5,655 nt of DNA, taken from contig CAKZZJ010000026.1 of the NCBI GenBank assembly GCA_937885165.1, positions 1-5,655 of the forward strand, read 5' to 3'. Position numbers and translations under genes: made by a program. The notes under the pieces are model-generated. The model was not told the origin of the DNA and made no database searches. It was given only the letters and a program-made list of their open reading frames with translations. The stretch is from an uncultured Caryophanales bacterium (GTDB lineage: Bacteria; Bacillota_I; Bacilli_A; Acholeplasmatales; Anaeroplasmataceae). Shown in pieces: positions 5,647 through 5,655 of the stretch (its first letter is position 1; the number at the start of each line of letters is the position of its first letter).

Positions 5647-5655
5647 TAACCGTAA

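Larger units (their letters stand above)
3964..5655 (-). mobile_element. IS200/IS605-family insertion sequence with tnpA and tnpB, left end not resolved
   Basis: The element carries tnpA and tnpB in the same direction (minus strand), with a structured non-coding right end that finishes GGGAGTAGTTCAC at 3964, next to a 9-bp hairpin. Elements of this family move as single strands, have no terminal inverted repeats and make no target duplication. Accordingly, none is seen. The right boundary is placed by the family-like TTCAC end and by where reductase coding begins; it could be off by a few bases. The left end lies upstream of tnpA, close to or past 5655. The element looks visibly richer in G+C than the chromosomal genes beside it, suggesting recent arrival. 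Both proteins retain their catalytic residues, so it may be active. Confidence 0.88.

Noticed and set aside
5652..5655. TTAC (minus strand) at the window edge as the IS target site
   Set aside because: TTAC is a target in a related element, but four bases at an edge without flanking reductase sequence are not evidence.

Overview
The window is AT-rich DNA with standard bacterial codon use (TGA read as stop). It contains a zinc-free ribosomal protein S4 gene with a long leader, strong Shine-Dalgarno sequences and a lipobox lipoprotein. This suggests a low-GC Bacillota. The S4 sequence looks to me most like the Erysipelotrichia/Coprobacillus group, but that is an impression from memory and not a search result.

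Layout from left to right. (1) Positions 2-999, plus strand: the 3' part of a bifunctional NAD(P)HX epimerase/dehydratase gene. It enters from outside the window and is broken near 613 by an internal deletion plus frameshift that removes the region of the TPHxxE motif. A probably bidirectional terminator follows. (2) 1020-1808, minus strand: an intact alpha/beta-hydrolase of the esterase-D-like type. (3) 1909-2715, plus strand: a lipoprotein of unknown function. Its promoter region lies back to back with that of the hydrolase. Two separate terminators (2714-2739 plus, about 2742-2772 minus) insulate it from the next gene. (4) 2771-3373, minus strand: rpsD (S4), with a strong promoter and a leader of about 160 nt. 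The leader shows A-B-A'-B' (pseudoknot-type) pairing and a hairpin over the ribosome binding site, as expected for S4 autoregulation. (5) 3561-3963, minus strand: the 3' remnant of a free methionine-(R)-sulfoxide reductase gene (GAF fold), cut at its 5' end. (6) 3964-5655, minus strand: an IS200/IS605 element with apparently intact tnpA (Y1 HUH transposase) and tnpB (RNA-guided RuvC nuclease, ancestor of Cas12). Its right end and likely omega-RNA region abut the reductase remnant. The left end is at or beyond the window edge.

The main points are these. Two housekeeping repair genes (NAD(P)HX repair and free Met-R-SO repair) appear broken by different events. A complete TnpA/TnpB/omega-RNA system is inserted in one of them. 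The rpsD leader has well-defined, testable RNA structure. None of these is a wholly new system. The least described elements are the lipoprotein, the specific S4 leader fold and the particular omega-RNA scaffold.
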